A stretch of 30,891 nt of DNA from a virus. Where the stretch lies: IMG/VR virus record IMGVR_UViG_3300025125_000005, positions 1 through 30,891 of that record. One strand, 5' to 3'. A program made the translations under genes and the position numbers. Shown here piece by piece: positions 1 to 9,861 of this stretch. The notes under the pieces are model-generated. The model made no database searches. It saw only the letters and a list, made by a program, of their open reading frames with translations, and was not told the DNA's origin. Each line of letters opens with the position of its first letter. The first letter of the stretch is position 1.

Positions 1-12
1 CAATACAATTAT

Positions 13-3000
13 ATGAGTGATCAGGAAGTGGCTGATAATTTGTATAATAAATATTACTCTGATATGGACAGAGAGGAGTTCGATGCACGTTTGTTTGTCC
101 CCCCTCCACAGGAAGAAGAGGAAGGTCTCTTCTCTGGTGTAGGTGATTTCTTCGGCGGCACATGGCAGGCAGGGAAGAAGGGCTTCGGCACGTTAGCAGA
201 TATACCGGGTTTCTATGGTGCTGCTCTTGGAAGCGAGGAGAAGTTTCAGGAAGAGCGGGCTGAGTTAGCAGAGGATAATAGAGAGAGAGCAGATCAAGCT
301 CCGCCTATGAATCTTGCTGAACTTGCAAGGTTATATAAGGAAGAAGGCGTCTTAACCGCTGCCAGTAGAATACCACAGTTTGCATCTGAAGCTATTGCTG
401 GATCTATTCCATTTATGGTTGCTCCAGTTGCTGCTGGTGCAGCAGGATTTCTTCTTGCTGGCCCTCCCGGCGCGGCTGCTGGTTTCATAGGATCTGCTTC
501 AATGCAGTTCTTTGGATTAAACATTGGCCGTCAAATGGAAGAAGGGGCCAAGACTCAGGATGAGTTAAACATAGCACGAGCCGCTATTGCTGCCCCGACA
601 CAGGCTGCTGCCGAGTATATACTGTTTCTGGTTACTGGCGGTGTTGGATCAAAAGTCGGAAGAGATGCTGCGGAGCAGGCGGCTAGAACCTTGTTCCAAT
701 CTATCCAAAGAGGTGGTGCCAGAGGTGCCGGGGCTGAAATCCCGACTGAGATGTACCAGCAGATGGCAGAGCGTTGGACGGCAAACTTACCTCTTACGTC
801 CGATGATGCCCTGATGGAATACGCAGAGGCTGGGGCAGCAGCCCTTGCTGCTGGCGGAGTTATCGGCGCTGGTATCCAGACATATGCTGACAGGGATATG
901 CGTGGCCCTCAGAAGGCAAAGGATACTCCCGATAAGCCTATAGAAGAAACAACTGAACCACTTGAGCCATTGCTTCTCACTGGCCCACCTGTCACTCCCC
1001 CCCTATTACAATTGGAAGATCATAGTGCATCAAGCACGAAGGTACTTCCTCCTGATCAAGATGCCGCATTGTTGGCACAGAATACTCTTGCCCAATTTGG
1101 CACTGATATTCCTTTGGCATTCAACAGGGGGCTTATCACCACAGATGAGACAGGTACACCTGATGTTTACAGGATAAGCCCGGATAGAATCCCGGCCACT
1201 AATACGGCAGGTGATCCGGTATTGGATGCCAGTGGTGAGCCAGTGATGTTGCCTGAAGACAAGGATGGCGGCTTTTTTGTAGAGACAAAGCATGGGGTGC
1301 GTGCTTCTCCCCGTTTCTCTACCAAGGCACAGGCACAACTGTTTAGTGATGAGCTTAATATCGGGGTCAATGATATCCTGAGACAGCAGGATGAGGCAGA
1401 GACAGAAATCCTAGCAACTGAGGCGCTCAGGAAAGCAGGGGTTGATGAACGCAACGACCTTCTCAGGGCGGCTGCTATCCTCACCAGACCAGATACAATG
1501 ATAGACTTTAATGATATGGCTGACGCTGATGCCGTCAGGCTTAATCAAAGAAGAAGTGAGACGAGACAAAGACAGTATGTAGAAGGCGATACAGTTCCAG
1601 TAGAGGAGCTTGATGCTATTGGACTAGATCCGAATAAGATAGATGCGTTACTGCCCCCACCGCTTGTAGAAGTTGATCTTGAGTTTTGGAACAAGACTGC
1701 CATTGCAAGTCTTGCCTATCAGAGGAACATCAAAATAGATGACCCCGGATTTGAGAGATTTGCTGCTCGTAAGGTAGGCAGTAAGAACTTAGACAGGATG
1801 TCTAACACCCAGCTTTACTATCTTGCTCGTGCATTGAATGAATTACCGACATTGCCGGGGACTACTCCTCAGTCGTTACCAACTATTGAGCGGCCAATGT
1901 TTAACCGCTCTCAGTATATCACTGCTATGGCCGCTGCACGCACACAGGCAGCGCGGCCTGACAGGAAGCTCCGTGAAGGAGAGGTGTTAAGGTCTGATAT
2001 AACCAAGGCTCTTGAAGGAAAGAGAAAGACCAAGGTTCCTACTGAGGCTATCCTTGATAGTGCGGTTGCTAGAGGCGATCTGATCGTAGTGCCGCGCAAG
2101 AAGAATACCTACATCCATAAAGATGTGGTTAACCGTAAGGCTTGGCATGAGGAATATAGAGTTAAGCCTACCGTAGTACCGACTAAGGAAGGCAAGAAGC
2201 CAACCCTCGCTCAGATCAGAAGGGCTGTAAAGCAAGAGGACATAGAAGGCACAACGCCATTCACTCGTGGTGAGCAGGTAGAAGTAGAAGCCAGAGCAGC
2301 GGAGGCTGCTAGGGGTAGAGAAGTAGAGGCTGCCGCTGAGAGAGGGCGTGTTGCTGCTGTTGATTGGCGGCGTTCTGCCCGTTTGAGAATCCCTCCTGAA
2401 GATACTGGTGGTACAGGCAGAGGGATCATCATAAAGAGATCAGAGAGAACTGTTGATTCAACCATGTCTCTGGACGAGGCGTCTGCACAGTACAAAGCAG
2501 AGCTTGCTGCTGCCAGTATAAACAAAGAGGTAAGCAGAAGGCTTGAGGCACAGGGTGGTAGAAGAGCGGTACTTGCTGCTGTTGGGAAAGAGATTAAGAA
2601 AAGGCTAAATAAATACACCAAGAATAATCCTGATCTCGCAAAGAAGATGGATGGGTTAAGGGCAAAGTTTGTTGATACCTTGGCTGGGGATAAGGGTACT
2701 ATTGATTGGGAGGGCAAGAGACTGATTATCTCTTTGGCCCTAGATAAAATCAAACCTAATTCAACAGTTAAGGAAGCCGCTAAAGCATTAGGTGATACCC
2801 TTAACCACGAGGTGATTCATGGCTTAAAAGAGGCAGGGATTATCACTGACAAGGAGTGGAAGTTACTCACCAAGTTTGTGAAGAAGCAGGCCGCTCCTGC
2901 CACAAGAGGAAAGGAAACTTGGTACGAGGAAGCCAAGAGAATATACACTGAGGCTGGCAAGTATTCCAATGAGACTAAGCAGAGACAGGAAGAGTTATTT

Positions 3001-6000
3001 GTTGAAGAGGCAATAGGGAATGCCTTTAGTGACTGGGCCGCTGGCAAGGGAGTGTCTGGCAAACCAGCTTCATTGTTCAGGCGTATCGTAGACTTCTTTA
3101 TTGCCCTGAAGAATGGTCTCACCAGTGCAGATATCAGGAACAGCAATCAAGTGTTCGTCCGTTTGTATGGCGAACCAGAGACTCCAGCTAGGCGCATCAT
3201 TCCTGTTGCGGCAGCAGAACAGATTACTCCTGAAGATGCACAGAAAGCAGAGGAGTATTTGGAGAGGATACGCCAGACAGAGCCTGACCTTCCAGATGCA
3301 GCGACAAGGAAGTTCTCTATAGATAGGGATACTAACTCTATCCAGAAAGAAGCCTTTGCTCTCAAAATAAACAAGAAGACAGCTACGAAATTAAAGCCCG
3401 GACTTTATATGTATCGTGGGTTTGAACTAGAGAGGTATAGCCGAGAAGAGGGTGCTGATTATTTGCGGTGGTATGTTAGACATCCTAAAATAGAGGGAGA
3501 AGAATATAACAGGATCGTAGGCACTGGTGCTTTTAGGGATGGGGAACAGGAGATTGAGTTAGACCCAACAAATACTTTAGATGAGGCTAAATATGTAGTT
3601 GATCGTGCGCTTGAAGACCCTGACTTCTATGTGAATAGGTTTGCAAAAGACTGGACGGGAAGAAAGTTTGCTATAGAGAGGGATTTGCCTCAAGTCCCGC
3701 AGACTGAAGCAGATATAGCTAGGGCAAGGATACTTGTTAACCTGTCCTCTTCTACGGATGAGATTGAGGGAATTAAGAATCTTACAGTTGCTGCTAATAA
3801 TGGAGATGAAAGCGCGGCAGTCCTGCTTCAGGAGATAACTGCTGACTCTCTCAGGTATCTTACCTCTGGTATTGAATCATTAGAGCTTACCTTGACCCCA
3901 GCCAGTGGCTTGTACTTTGGTGATGCAGAGCCAGCTATTGGTATGGAGGCATCTTTCTTGGAGCCGGATAGAGATGTTTCTTTATCTGTTTTGGCTAAGT
4001 TTGCTGGTAACTTTAATCAGAGCCAAGTTCATGTGCGAGAAGATGTAGAACCACTCTCTGTTTGGGGGACTAAGTATGAAGATGGATCGTATAACACTGT
4101 TACTGTTAGATTTGAATTAGCTTCTCCGCTGTCTAGGCTAGAAATTGAGAAGGCAATTAAATCTTCTGGCCTTGCTGGGCTAACAGCCACTGATGAATAC
4201 CTTGAAACTTATTATGTAGGAGATCCTGATAATGCCAACAAAATCGCAGATTTTATCAAGGCTACGGAACGCGCAGGGCAATCCATTGGAAGAAGCATCA
4301 GCGATACTAGGAGAGATGTTCAAAGACTCTGGGTCTACGGCAGTGGAGAAGAGGCAACCAACAGCTACGAAGAAATACAAGGTGACCTTCGGCTCTCAGA
4401 AGATGACCAAGCCTCAGCCTCCGCGCTCCGCGTAGCATCCCGTCTATCTAATCGTTTATTCAAGCCAACTCAACAAGCGCTAGCAATAACAAAAGAGAAG
4501 CGTGCTTTACAGAAGAGGATAGCCAAGGCATTCGATGATATGAGGATGGATGCCTTGAGCGAGCCTGATGTACGCCGTGCATATGAAGAACTTGCAGATG
4601 AAGTTGGGCAGCAGTATGACGCTATGCCTATCAAGGTAGAGGTATGGGAAGGAAGAGGTGAGCCTTACGATGGCAAGAAGATGTCACAGGCCATGAGGAA
4701 AGATGTGCTGTCTAATAATCATCTTTATATAAAAGGCACTGATGCAGAAGGATTCGGGCCACCCGGAGTTGTATATGACAACCACCCATTGCTTGCTGAC
4801 AGTGGAAGAACTGATGTCAATGGTAGGCCCCTTGTCTATAATGATACGCTTCGTGCTGTCCATGATTATTATGCACACACCATGTCACCTGTTACCTTCG
4901 GGCCGAGAGGAGAAGAAGCTGCATGGCGTAACCATATGTTAATGACGCAAAGTCCTTGGGCAAGATGGGCGTTAACTTCTGAAACAAGAGGCCAGAATAG
5001 CTGGGTTAATTTCAGAGAAGGGGTAGAGAAACTACCACTACGGGAACGACAGTTCTCTGAACAGAAGGTTGACCTTCTCCCCCTTGAGTTTGTAAGGACT
5101 GGCGATCCAACAGTTGATGCTTCTCTTGTTGGATTAGAACAGATAGCACCAGAGCAAGTGGCCCCGACAAGAAAGTTTGCTATAGACCGTGAGCCAGAGG
5201 TAACTGTTGAACGGTTACTCAAAAACTTTGAGCAACCAGTTACTGTAGATGTTGTTAATCCTGTGTATCAAACAGAGAAGAGCTTACTGTATGACGGTGA
5301 GGTAAGCCAAGTATTCATCCCCAAGGGTCACCATGAGTGGTCTGAAAGTGTTCAGGCCGAAACTGGATTCGGGGAAGCACACATTATTGCTAGAGAGCAT
5401 GACACTCAAGTAGCTAAGAATACTAATGGCAAATACAATTCAGTGCGGGATTTATTGGAAGCCGCGATGGAAGCGTACTGGCCTAACCGTAATAACCCGG
5501 AGGCGGCAGGGTTTGTTATACACAAAGAAGGAACTGCTGCCGGGTTTGAAAAAGTAAGAATGGAATGGACTAGCCCTGATCTTGGGTATCCATCTGTATT
5601 TATATTCCATCGTATTCCATACGGCGCATATCCAAGGGTGCTTATAAGAAGGCCAGACCTTGCAGGGAAACATGCTATCTCATTGCTTACGGGATGGAAT
5701 GGTCCTTCAGACGGTAAGACTGACAAACCTGCTCCCATGCCTGCTACGAATATAGGTATTGAACGGCCAATGTCAGACTATATGCAAAGAAAGGTACGGC
5801 TGGCAAAGCAGCGTGGTATTCAGGACGCTGTTAAAGCAGCCGCTGATAAGCCGCCATTGTTTCAAGAGAAGCTGACCCTAGATCCTGCTATCAGGAGAAA
5901 ATATTCTATTGATAGAGGGCTTGACCGTATGGAACCTGATATGCGGGAAGCCGCAGAGAGGGTTATGAATACAGGTGGCGACCAGACTTTCTTTGAGAAA

Positions 6001-8847
6001 ATCTTTTCCATGTTCCGAGCCACTGATCCTGCTGACCATACATTCGGAACAAAGTTTAGACAGCGAATAGTTGATAGGTTTGCAGGCTTTATTGCCAGAG
6101 AAAGGCAGAGGATAAAGCTCCGTAAGGAGTCGGGGGTTGACGCTGACATAGCTCTTGATTCTGCCACATCATCTGCTGCTGCTCTCCTGAGTAGGAAATC
6201 TGGCATAACTGCTGCCGGGATAACAAAGGGATTTCTCATCAGAGACCGTGGCAGGATCTATGCTCTGCATGAAGGTCTTATAAATCACAGTGATCCACGA
6301 ATAGCAGAGCAATATAAAGCTGCCTATGACAGGATGGTGGAAGATACAGCGTACATAGACCCAGTAACAAAAGAAGAGGTACGCATACAAGATCCATCTG
6401 AGCTTGCTGGCCTTGTTGATATCCTTGCCGAGATAGACAAGGAACAATTATGGGGAGAGTTTTTCCTGTATGCCGCAGCCAGAAGAGCGCAAAGATTTAT
6501 AGCGGAGGGCCGCGAGAAGACATTCACAGATGAGGATATAGAGATAGGTCTGCGTGCTGGAGAAGTAAGTCCTGCAATTGACAGGGCATACCGCAAGTAT
6601 CAGTTGTGGAATAACGCAGTGGTTAACATCATGCGTGACAGTAGTGTCATCAGTGCTGAAGCTGCTGAATTATGGAAGGCTAACGCAGATTACCTCCCCT
6701 TCTATCGTGAACTATTCGATGACGCTGGGGTTACTTATGAAGTCATAAGCCCAGAGGGTGTGGCGACAAGAGATGTCATGTATAGGAGCATGAAAGATTC
6801 CAACAACAGGATGCTTTCTAGTTTCTATAGCACCAAGACTCCAAGAGAATTGAAGGGCGGCAAGCCTGTATACTGGATTATGGTCAACAATGTGTCTGAT
6901 CATCAGAGGTTTAGTTCCAAGAGCGATGAATTATTTAAAAGGGTTCAGCAGCTTCGTGATCGGAATGGACCGGATGTACAGATAAGAGTTGCTGCTGACA
7001 ATCAGCGTATAGCTGATCCTCTTAACAACATGCTCCGCAATCTAGATGCTGCTGTTACATCATCTCTCCAAAATATGCTGGTCAGTCGTGGTATCAGGGA
7101 TTTAAGAGAGCTTGGTCTGGCATCTGAGCCTACCAAAAGTGATCAACCACCGGGAGGAGAAGTCCACCCGTCTCTGGTTGGGGTCAGGGTGAACGGAGAA
7201 ACTTGGTGGTATGAGGTGCAGGACAGTTTAATGCTGGACTCACTTATGATCACTGATGATGTGAACATGCCAGCCCTTGGTCTACAGGCTGCTCCAGCTA
7301 CCCTACTAAGGGAGTTGGTAACAAAAGATCCTGCGTTCATGGCAGCGAATATGCTTCGTGATACCATCAGTGCATGGACGACCTCTGGGGTTAAGATGAT
7401 CCCGGTTATAGGTACTTTGAAAGGATATGGTCAGGCGCTCCTCAACTCTTCCAGTGCCGCAGCATTGGAAGCAAGCGGAGCAGTGGGCGGTTATGATTTT
7501 AAGGGTGACCCGAAGAATGCAATCAAAGCATTCAGGAAACATCTGAGGATGAAGTCTCCTCATAGATATCCGGCACGATCTATGTGGGAGTGGGCTAACA
7601 AACTTAGCGGTGCATCCGATACTGCTACCCGTATTGCTGTGTATGAGCGTGTATTAAAAGAAACAGGTGATGAGACCGCCGCTATCATAGAGGCCCTTGA
7701 GGTAATCAACTTTAGTCGGAAGGGGGCTAGTGCTGCCGTCAGGTATCTTACTGCCGTGGTTCCATTCTTAAACGCACGCATCCAAGGTCTGGATGTTTTG
7801 TATCGTGGCGCTACAGGGAAGATGACACCCCGTATGGATGCCGCCACCAGAAAGAGAAGGTTCTATTTCAGGGCTGCTCAGATCGTAGCTTTAACCATAG
7901 CCTACAAAATGGCCACGGGAGATGAAGACGAGAACCCGTGGTATCACAATGCCCCGGAATATATTAAGGACAACTACTGGATTATTCCACCTACATGGTT
8001 CGGTATGGATGTGGGGCCAGAGACTCCAGCTTACAGAATACCGATACCATTTGAGGTTGGTGTCCTGTTCAAGGTTATTCCAGAAAGAATTATGCGGCTA
8101 ATAGATGGTGAGACTGATTTAACTCACACAAGAGAGTCTGCTCTTCGGCATCTGACTACTACGTTTAATGTTTCTTTCCCGCAGTGGTTCCAGCCTATTC
8201 TTGAGAGTATGACCAACCATAATTGGTATGCTGGCAGACCTATTGTTACTTACTGGGGCGAGCGGAATGAGTCATGGCTTGCTGATCCAGAGTATGTATC
8301 ACCGCTGTCACTTGAATTGTCGGAGGCTCTGGAAGAGAAGATGAGGATCAGGTGGTCGGCAGAACAGATAGACCATATGATCAGGGGTTACACAGGAACA
8401 CTTGGTAGCTATGCCTTGATGGCTGCTGATTCTGTGATGAGAAATGCGGCTGGTATTCCAGACAGGGCAGACAGGAGGCTGGATCAACAGCCACCGATGG
8501 CACGGTTCCTTCAGGAACAGCAAGGGCGTGGCCCAGTACAGGCTTTCAATGAACTTTATAATGAACTGGATATATTCAACAACTCTCTTAAAACTTTGTC
8601 GGAGACAGATCCAAGAAGAGCTACTGACTATCTTAGATCAAGAAAGAATATTGCTATCTATAAAGATGCTATTGCCGATACCAAGGATCAACTGGATGGA
8701 CTGCGTAAGTTCCGACGCCAAGTACAGTCTGACCGTGGCATGAGTGGCGAGCGTAAGAAAGAAATGTTGATGGACATCGACAGGCTTTCAAATGAAATTG
8801 TTTCTAACATCACAGACAGAAGGGCCGAAATTCTCAGGAGGGAATAA
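13..8847 (+). CDS. Giant polyvalent protein (2944 aa), probable injected virion protein
   Basis: This very long single frame looks like a phage polyvalent protein, a multidomain protein thought to enter the host with the DNA. Visible parts, in order: an acidic N-terminus; Ala/Gly-rich hydrophobic stretches near residues 128-171, 190-212 and 265-290 that could insert in a membrane; a zinc metallopeptidase-like motif HEVIH at 932-936 with a downstream EEAIGNAF segment near 998 that may give the third ligand; a conserved region near 1580-1680 with HDYYAH and ETRGQNSWVN; a region near 1765-1880 resembling the PBECR (Barnase/EndoU/colicin-like) phage nucleases; and a C-terminal region near 2130-2640 resembling LPD38. 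A motif RK[FY][SA]I[DE]R occurs four times, at 1099, 1217, 1720 and 1962, between domains. The C-terminus is charged and probably helical. The stop overlaps the lysozyme start by one base. The domain names are from memory of these families; the multidomain, virion-linked nature is the safer inference. The gene may begin upstream of the window, since no ribosome site is visible in the 12 bases shown. Confidence 0.8.
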   Translation: MSDQEVADNLYNKYYSDMDREEFDARLFVPPPQEEEEGLFSGVGDFFGGTWQAGKKGFGTLADIPGFYGAALGSEEKFQEERAELAEDNRERADQAPPMNLAELARLYKEEGVLTAASRIPQFASEAIAGSIPFMVAPVAAGAAGFLLAGPPGAAAGFIGSASMQFFGLNIGRQMEEGAKTQDELNIARAAIAAPTQAAAEYILFLVTGGVGSKVGRDAAEQAARTLFQSIQRGGARGAGAEIPTEMYQQMAERWTANLPLTSDDALMEYAEAGAAALAAGGVIGAGIQTYADRDMRGPQKAKDTPDKPIEETTEPLEPLLLTGPPVTPPLLQLEDHSASSTKVLPPDQDAALLAQNTLAQFGTDIPLAFNRGLITTDETGTPDVYRISPDRIPATNTAGDPVLDASGEPVMLPEDKDGGFFVETKHGVRASPRFSTKAQAQLFSDELNIGVNDILRQQDEAETEILATEALRKAGVDERNDLLRAAAILTRPDTMIDFNDMADADAVRLNQRRSETRQRQYVEGDTVPVEELDAIGLDPNKIDALLPPPLVEVDLEFWNKTAIASLAYQRNIKIDDPGFERFAARKVGSKNLDRMSNTQLYYLARALNELPTLPGTTPQSLPTIERPMFNRSQYITAMAAARTQAARPDRKLREGEVLRSDITKALEGKRKTKVPTEAILDSAVARGDLIVVPRKKNTYIHKDVVNRKAWHEEYRVKPTVVPTKEGKKPTLAQIRRAVKQEDIEGTTPFTRGEQVEVEARAAEAARGREVEAAAERGRVAAVDWRRSARLRIPPEDTGGTGRGIIIKRSERTVDSTMSLDEASAQYKAELAAASINKEVSRRLEAQGGRRAVLAAVGKEIKKRLNKYTKNNPDLAKKMDGLRAKFVDTLAGDKGTIDWEGKRLIISLALDKIKPNSTVKEAAKALGDTLNHEVIHGLKEAGIITDKEWKLLTKFVKKQAAPATRGKETWYEEAKRIYTEAGKYSNETKQRQEELFVEEAIGNAFSDWAAGKGVSGKPASLFRRIVDFFIALKNGLTSADIRNSNQVFVRLYGEPETPARRIIPVAAAEQITPEDAQKAEEYLERIRQTEPDLPDAATRKFSIDRDTNSIQKEAFALKINKKTATKLKPGLYMYRGFELERYSREEGADYLRWYVRHPKIEGEEYNRIVGTGAFRDGEQEIELDPTNTLDEAKYVVDRALEDPDFYVNRFAKDWTGRKFAIERDLPQVPQTEADIARARILVNLSSSTDEIEGIKNLTVAANNGDESAAVLLQEITADSLRYLTSGIESLELTLTPASGLYFGDAEPAIGMEASFLEPDRDVSLSVLAKFAGNFNQSQVHVREDVEPLSVWGTKYEDGSYNTVTVRFELASPLSRLEIEKAIKSSGLAGLTATDEYLETYYVGDPDNANKIADFIKATERAGQSIGRSISDTRRDVQRLWVYGSGEEATNSYEEIQGDLRLSEDDQASASALRVASRLSNRLFKPTQQALAITKEKRALQKRIAKAFDDMRMDALSEPDVRRAYEELADEVGQQYDAMPIKVEVWEGRGEPYDGKKMSQAMRKDVLSNNHLYIKGTDAEGFGPPGVVYDNHPLLADSGRTDVNGRPLVYNDTLRAVHDYYAHTMSPVTFGPRGEEAAWRNHMLMTQSPWARWALTSETRGQNSWVNFREGVEKLPLRERQFSEQKVDLLPLEFVRTGDPTVDASLVGLEQIAPEQVAPTRKFAIDREPEVTVERLLKNFEQPVTVDVVNPVYQTEKSLLYDGEVSQVFIPKGHHEWSESVQAETGFGEAHIIAREHDTQVAKNTNGKYNSVRDLLEAAMEAYWPNRNNPEAAGFVIHKEGTAAGFEKVRMEWTSPDLGYPSVFIFHRIPYGAYPRVLIRRPDLAGKHAISLLTGWNGPSDGKTDKPAPMPATNIGIERPMSDYMQRKVRLAKQRGIQDAVKAAADKPPLFQEKLTLDPAIRRKYSIDRGLDRMEPDMREAAERVMNTGGDQTFFEKIFSMFRATDPADHTFGTKFRQRIVDRFAGFIARERQRIKLRKESGVDADIALDSATSSAAALLSRKSGITAAGITKGFLIRDRGRIYALHEGLINHSDPRIAEQYKAAYDRMVEDTAYIDPVTKEEVRIQDPSELAGLVDILAEIDKEQLWGEFFLYAAARRAQRFIAEGREKTFTDEDIEIGLRAGEVSPAIDRAYRKYQLWNNAVVNIMRDSSVISAEAAELWKANADYLPFYRELFDDAGVTYEVISPEGVATRDVMYRSMKDSNNRMLSSFYSTKTPRELKGGKPVYWIMVNNVSDHQRFSSKSDELFKRVQQLRDRNGPDVQIRVAADNQRIADPLNNMLRNLDAAVTSSLQNMLVSRGIRDLRELGLASEPTKSDQPPGGEVHPSLVGVRVNGETWWYEVQDSLMLDSLMITDDVNMPALGLQAAPATLLRELVTKDPAFMAANMLRDTISAWTTSGVKMIPVIGTLKGYGQALLNSSSAAALEASGAVGGYDFKGDPKNAIKAFRKHLRMKSPHRYPARSMWEWANKLSGASDTATRIAVYERVLKETGDETAAIIEALEVINFSRKGASAAVRYLTAVVPFLNARIQGLDVLYRGATGKMTPRMDAATRKRRFYFRAAQIVALTIAYKMATGDEDENPWYHNAPEYIKDNYWIIPPTWFGMDVGPETPAYRIPIPFEVGVLFKVIPERIMRLIDGETDLTHTRESALRHLTTTFNVSFPQWFQPILESMTNHNWYAGRPIVTYWGERNESWLADPEYVSPLSLELSEALEEKMRIRWSAEQIDHMIRGYTGTLGSYALMAADSVMRNAAGIPDRADRRLDQQPPMARFLQEQQGRGPVQAFNELYNELDIFNNSLKTLSETDPRRATDYLRSRKNIAIYKDAIADTKDQLDGLRKFRRQVQSDRGMSGERKKEMLMDIDRLSNEIVSNITDRRAEILRRE

Positions 8848-9293
8848 TGGACATACAAAAGTTGACTGATCAATTGATACGTCACGAAGGTATGGAATTA
8901 AAATTATACAAATGCCCGCAGAAGAAATGGTCAATAGGAATAGGAAGAAACTTAGAAGACAGAGGGATCACTGAAGAGGAAGCACGCTTTCTTTTATCCA
9001 ATGATATAGAAATATCTATCAAGGAATTACAGCGTGCGTTCAATTGGTTCCATCTACTGGACGATACAAGACAGATGGCTGTCGTTGATCTACACTTTAA
9101 TCTTGGCCTTAACCGATTGAAAACATTCAAGAAAACCATTGGGTTGATAGAAGAATCAATCGAAGGTAGGGTTACATGGTCTCAAGTAAGCGATGAGTTA
9201 TTGGACTCTAGGTGGGCTACGCAAGTCGGCCAGAGGGCAGGACGAATTGCTGATATGATGAGACTTGGCAATAACTACGTTGGTGATAACTAA
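8847..9293 (+). CDS. T4-type lysozyme (GH24 endolysin)
   Basis: A 148-residue muramidase that cleaves peptidoglycan glycan strands at lysis. The N-terminus carries the GH24 catalytic signature: E14 in IRHEG, then C23 after eight residues and S29 after five more, followed by IGIGR. In T4 lysozyme the equivalent residues are E11, D20 and T26. The family is known to allow Cys at the Asp position; Ser for Thr is a conservative change. The C-terminal half has the helical core (VVDLHFNLGL, and a final SRWATQVGQRAGR). There is no signal peptide or SAR helix, so export would depend on a holin. The start is an ATG sharing one base with the upstream stop, with a strong AGGAGG site just before it. The length is normal for a single-domain phage lysozyme. 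Confidence 0.93.
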   Translation: MDIQKLTDQLIRHEGMELKLYKCPQKKWSIGIGRNLEDRGITEEEARFLLSNDIEISIKELQRAFNWFHLLDDTRQMAVVDLHFNLGLNRLKTFKKTIGLIEESIEGRVTWSQVSDELLDSRWATQVGQRAGRIADMMRLGNNYVGDN

Positions 9294-9487
9294 TGGATAT
9301 AGTATTAAATTTCTTCGACGGTCTTCCGGCATGGCTTCATGCCGTGACCAGTGTGATGGTTGCAGCGACAGCCGTAACCGCACTCACGAAGTCAACTTCT
9401 GATGACAAAATTGTAGGATGGATTTTGAAAATCCTGAATACAGTTGCTGGCAATGTATTAAAGAATCGTAATGCAGACGATGGGTGA
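9293..9487 (+). CDS. Small membrane protein, candidate holin
   Basis: A 64-residue protein with one clear hydrophobic segment (about residues 11-32, from LPAWLHAVTSVM to AVTALT) and a polar tail with DDKIVGWILKILN. Its start overlaps the lysozyme stop by one base, and it sits between lysozyme and the spanin pair, exactly where a holin is expected. The single membrane segment would fit a small class III-like holin, with the tail helix perhaps lying on the membrane. The call rests on position, size and hydrophobicity, not on a recognised family. Confidence 0.6.
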   Translation: MDIVLNFFDGLPAWLHAVTSVMVAATAVTALTKSTSDDKIVGWILKILNTVAGNVLKNRNADDG

Positions 9488-9501
9488 AGATTGAATGATC
9501 A

Positions 9502-9723
9502 ATGTTTAATATATTTGGCATTGTAAAAAGTCTGTTAAGACTAGCTGGTGTTCTATCAGAATGGGCAAAGAACCGTCAGTTGATGAAAGCCGGGGAAGCT
9601 AAAGCAGTTAACAAAGGACTAGTTGATGCTTACAAAGCTATTGATCGCGCCAAGCGTGCTGCTGATAATGTTGACAGTAAACGGTTGCGTCACAAGTATA
9701 GACGCCCCTCCTCCGACAGTTAA
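9502..9723 (+). CDS. Rz-like inner-membrane spanin candidate
   Basis: A 73-residue protein with an amphipathic, fairly hydrophobic N-terminus (FGIVKSLLRLAGVLSEWA) followed by an Ala/Lys/Arg-rich helical region that could form a coiled coil. A lipoprotein gene overlaps its 3' end in the +1 frame, the arrangement of lambda Rz/Rz1. Rz-type spanins cross the periplasm and bind the outer-membrane spanin to fuse the membranes in the last step of lysis. The N-terminal segment is shorter and more charged than a typical membrane anchor, so the call leans on context. The ribosome site is weak (GAAG). Confidence 0.6.
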   Translation: MFNIFGIVKSLLRLAGVLSEWAKNRQLMKAGEAKAVNKGLVDAYKAIDRAKRAADNVDSKRLRHKYRRPSSDS

Positions 9724-9859
9724 TTATATTCCTTGCGTTAGCCTCCCCGGTCCTTTCCTTTATCCACAACATGATTGTCAACGCTGTCTCTTTTGGAATG
9801 AAGAAACTTTAAGCTGGGCTGATAATTATAACTCAGTCTGGGAAGCCCTCTGCGAATAG
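9626..9859 (+). CDS. Rz1-like outer-membrane spanin lipoprotein
   Basis: A 77-residue lipoprotein. The first 20 residues form a signal peptide (MLTK followed by a hydrophobic run ending LTVNG) with the lipobox Cys at position 21, followed by a proline-containing stretch (APPPTVNY), as in Rz1 proteins. The C-terminal part (NEETLSWADNYNSVW) matches the pattern of small phage o-spanins ending in a helix with a late Cys. The ATG is preceded by AAAGGA at a good distance; a TTG one codon earlier is a less likely start. The gene overlaps the last 98 bases of the Rz-like gene in the +1 frame. The product would be lipidated in the inner leaflet of the outer membrane and work with the Rz-like protein, which implies a Gram-negative host. 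Confidence 0.75.
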   Translation: MLTKLLIAPSVLLIMLTVNGCVTSIDAPPPTVNYIPCVSLPGPFLYPQHDCQRCLFWNEETLSWADNYNSVWEALCE

Positions 9860-9861
9860 CT

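Noticed and set aside
2211-2753. A 180-codon minus-strand frame within the giant gene
   Set aside because: Antisense shadow rich in Ser and Leu, with no ribosome site, and it contradicts the clear coding pattern of the plus frame.
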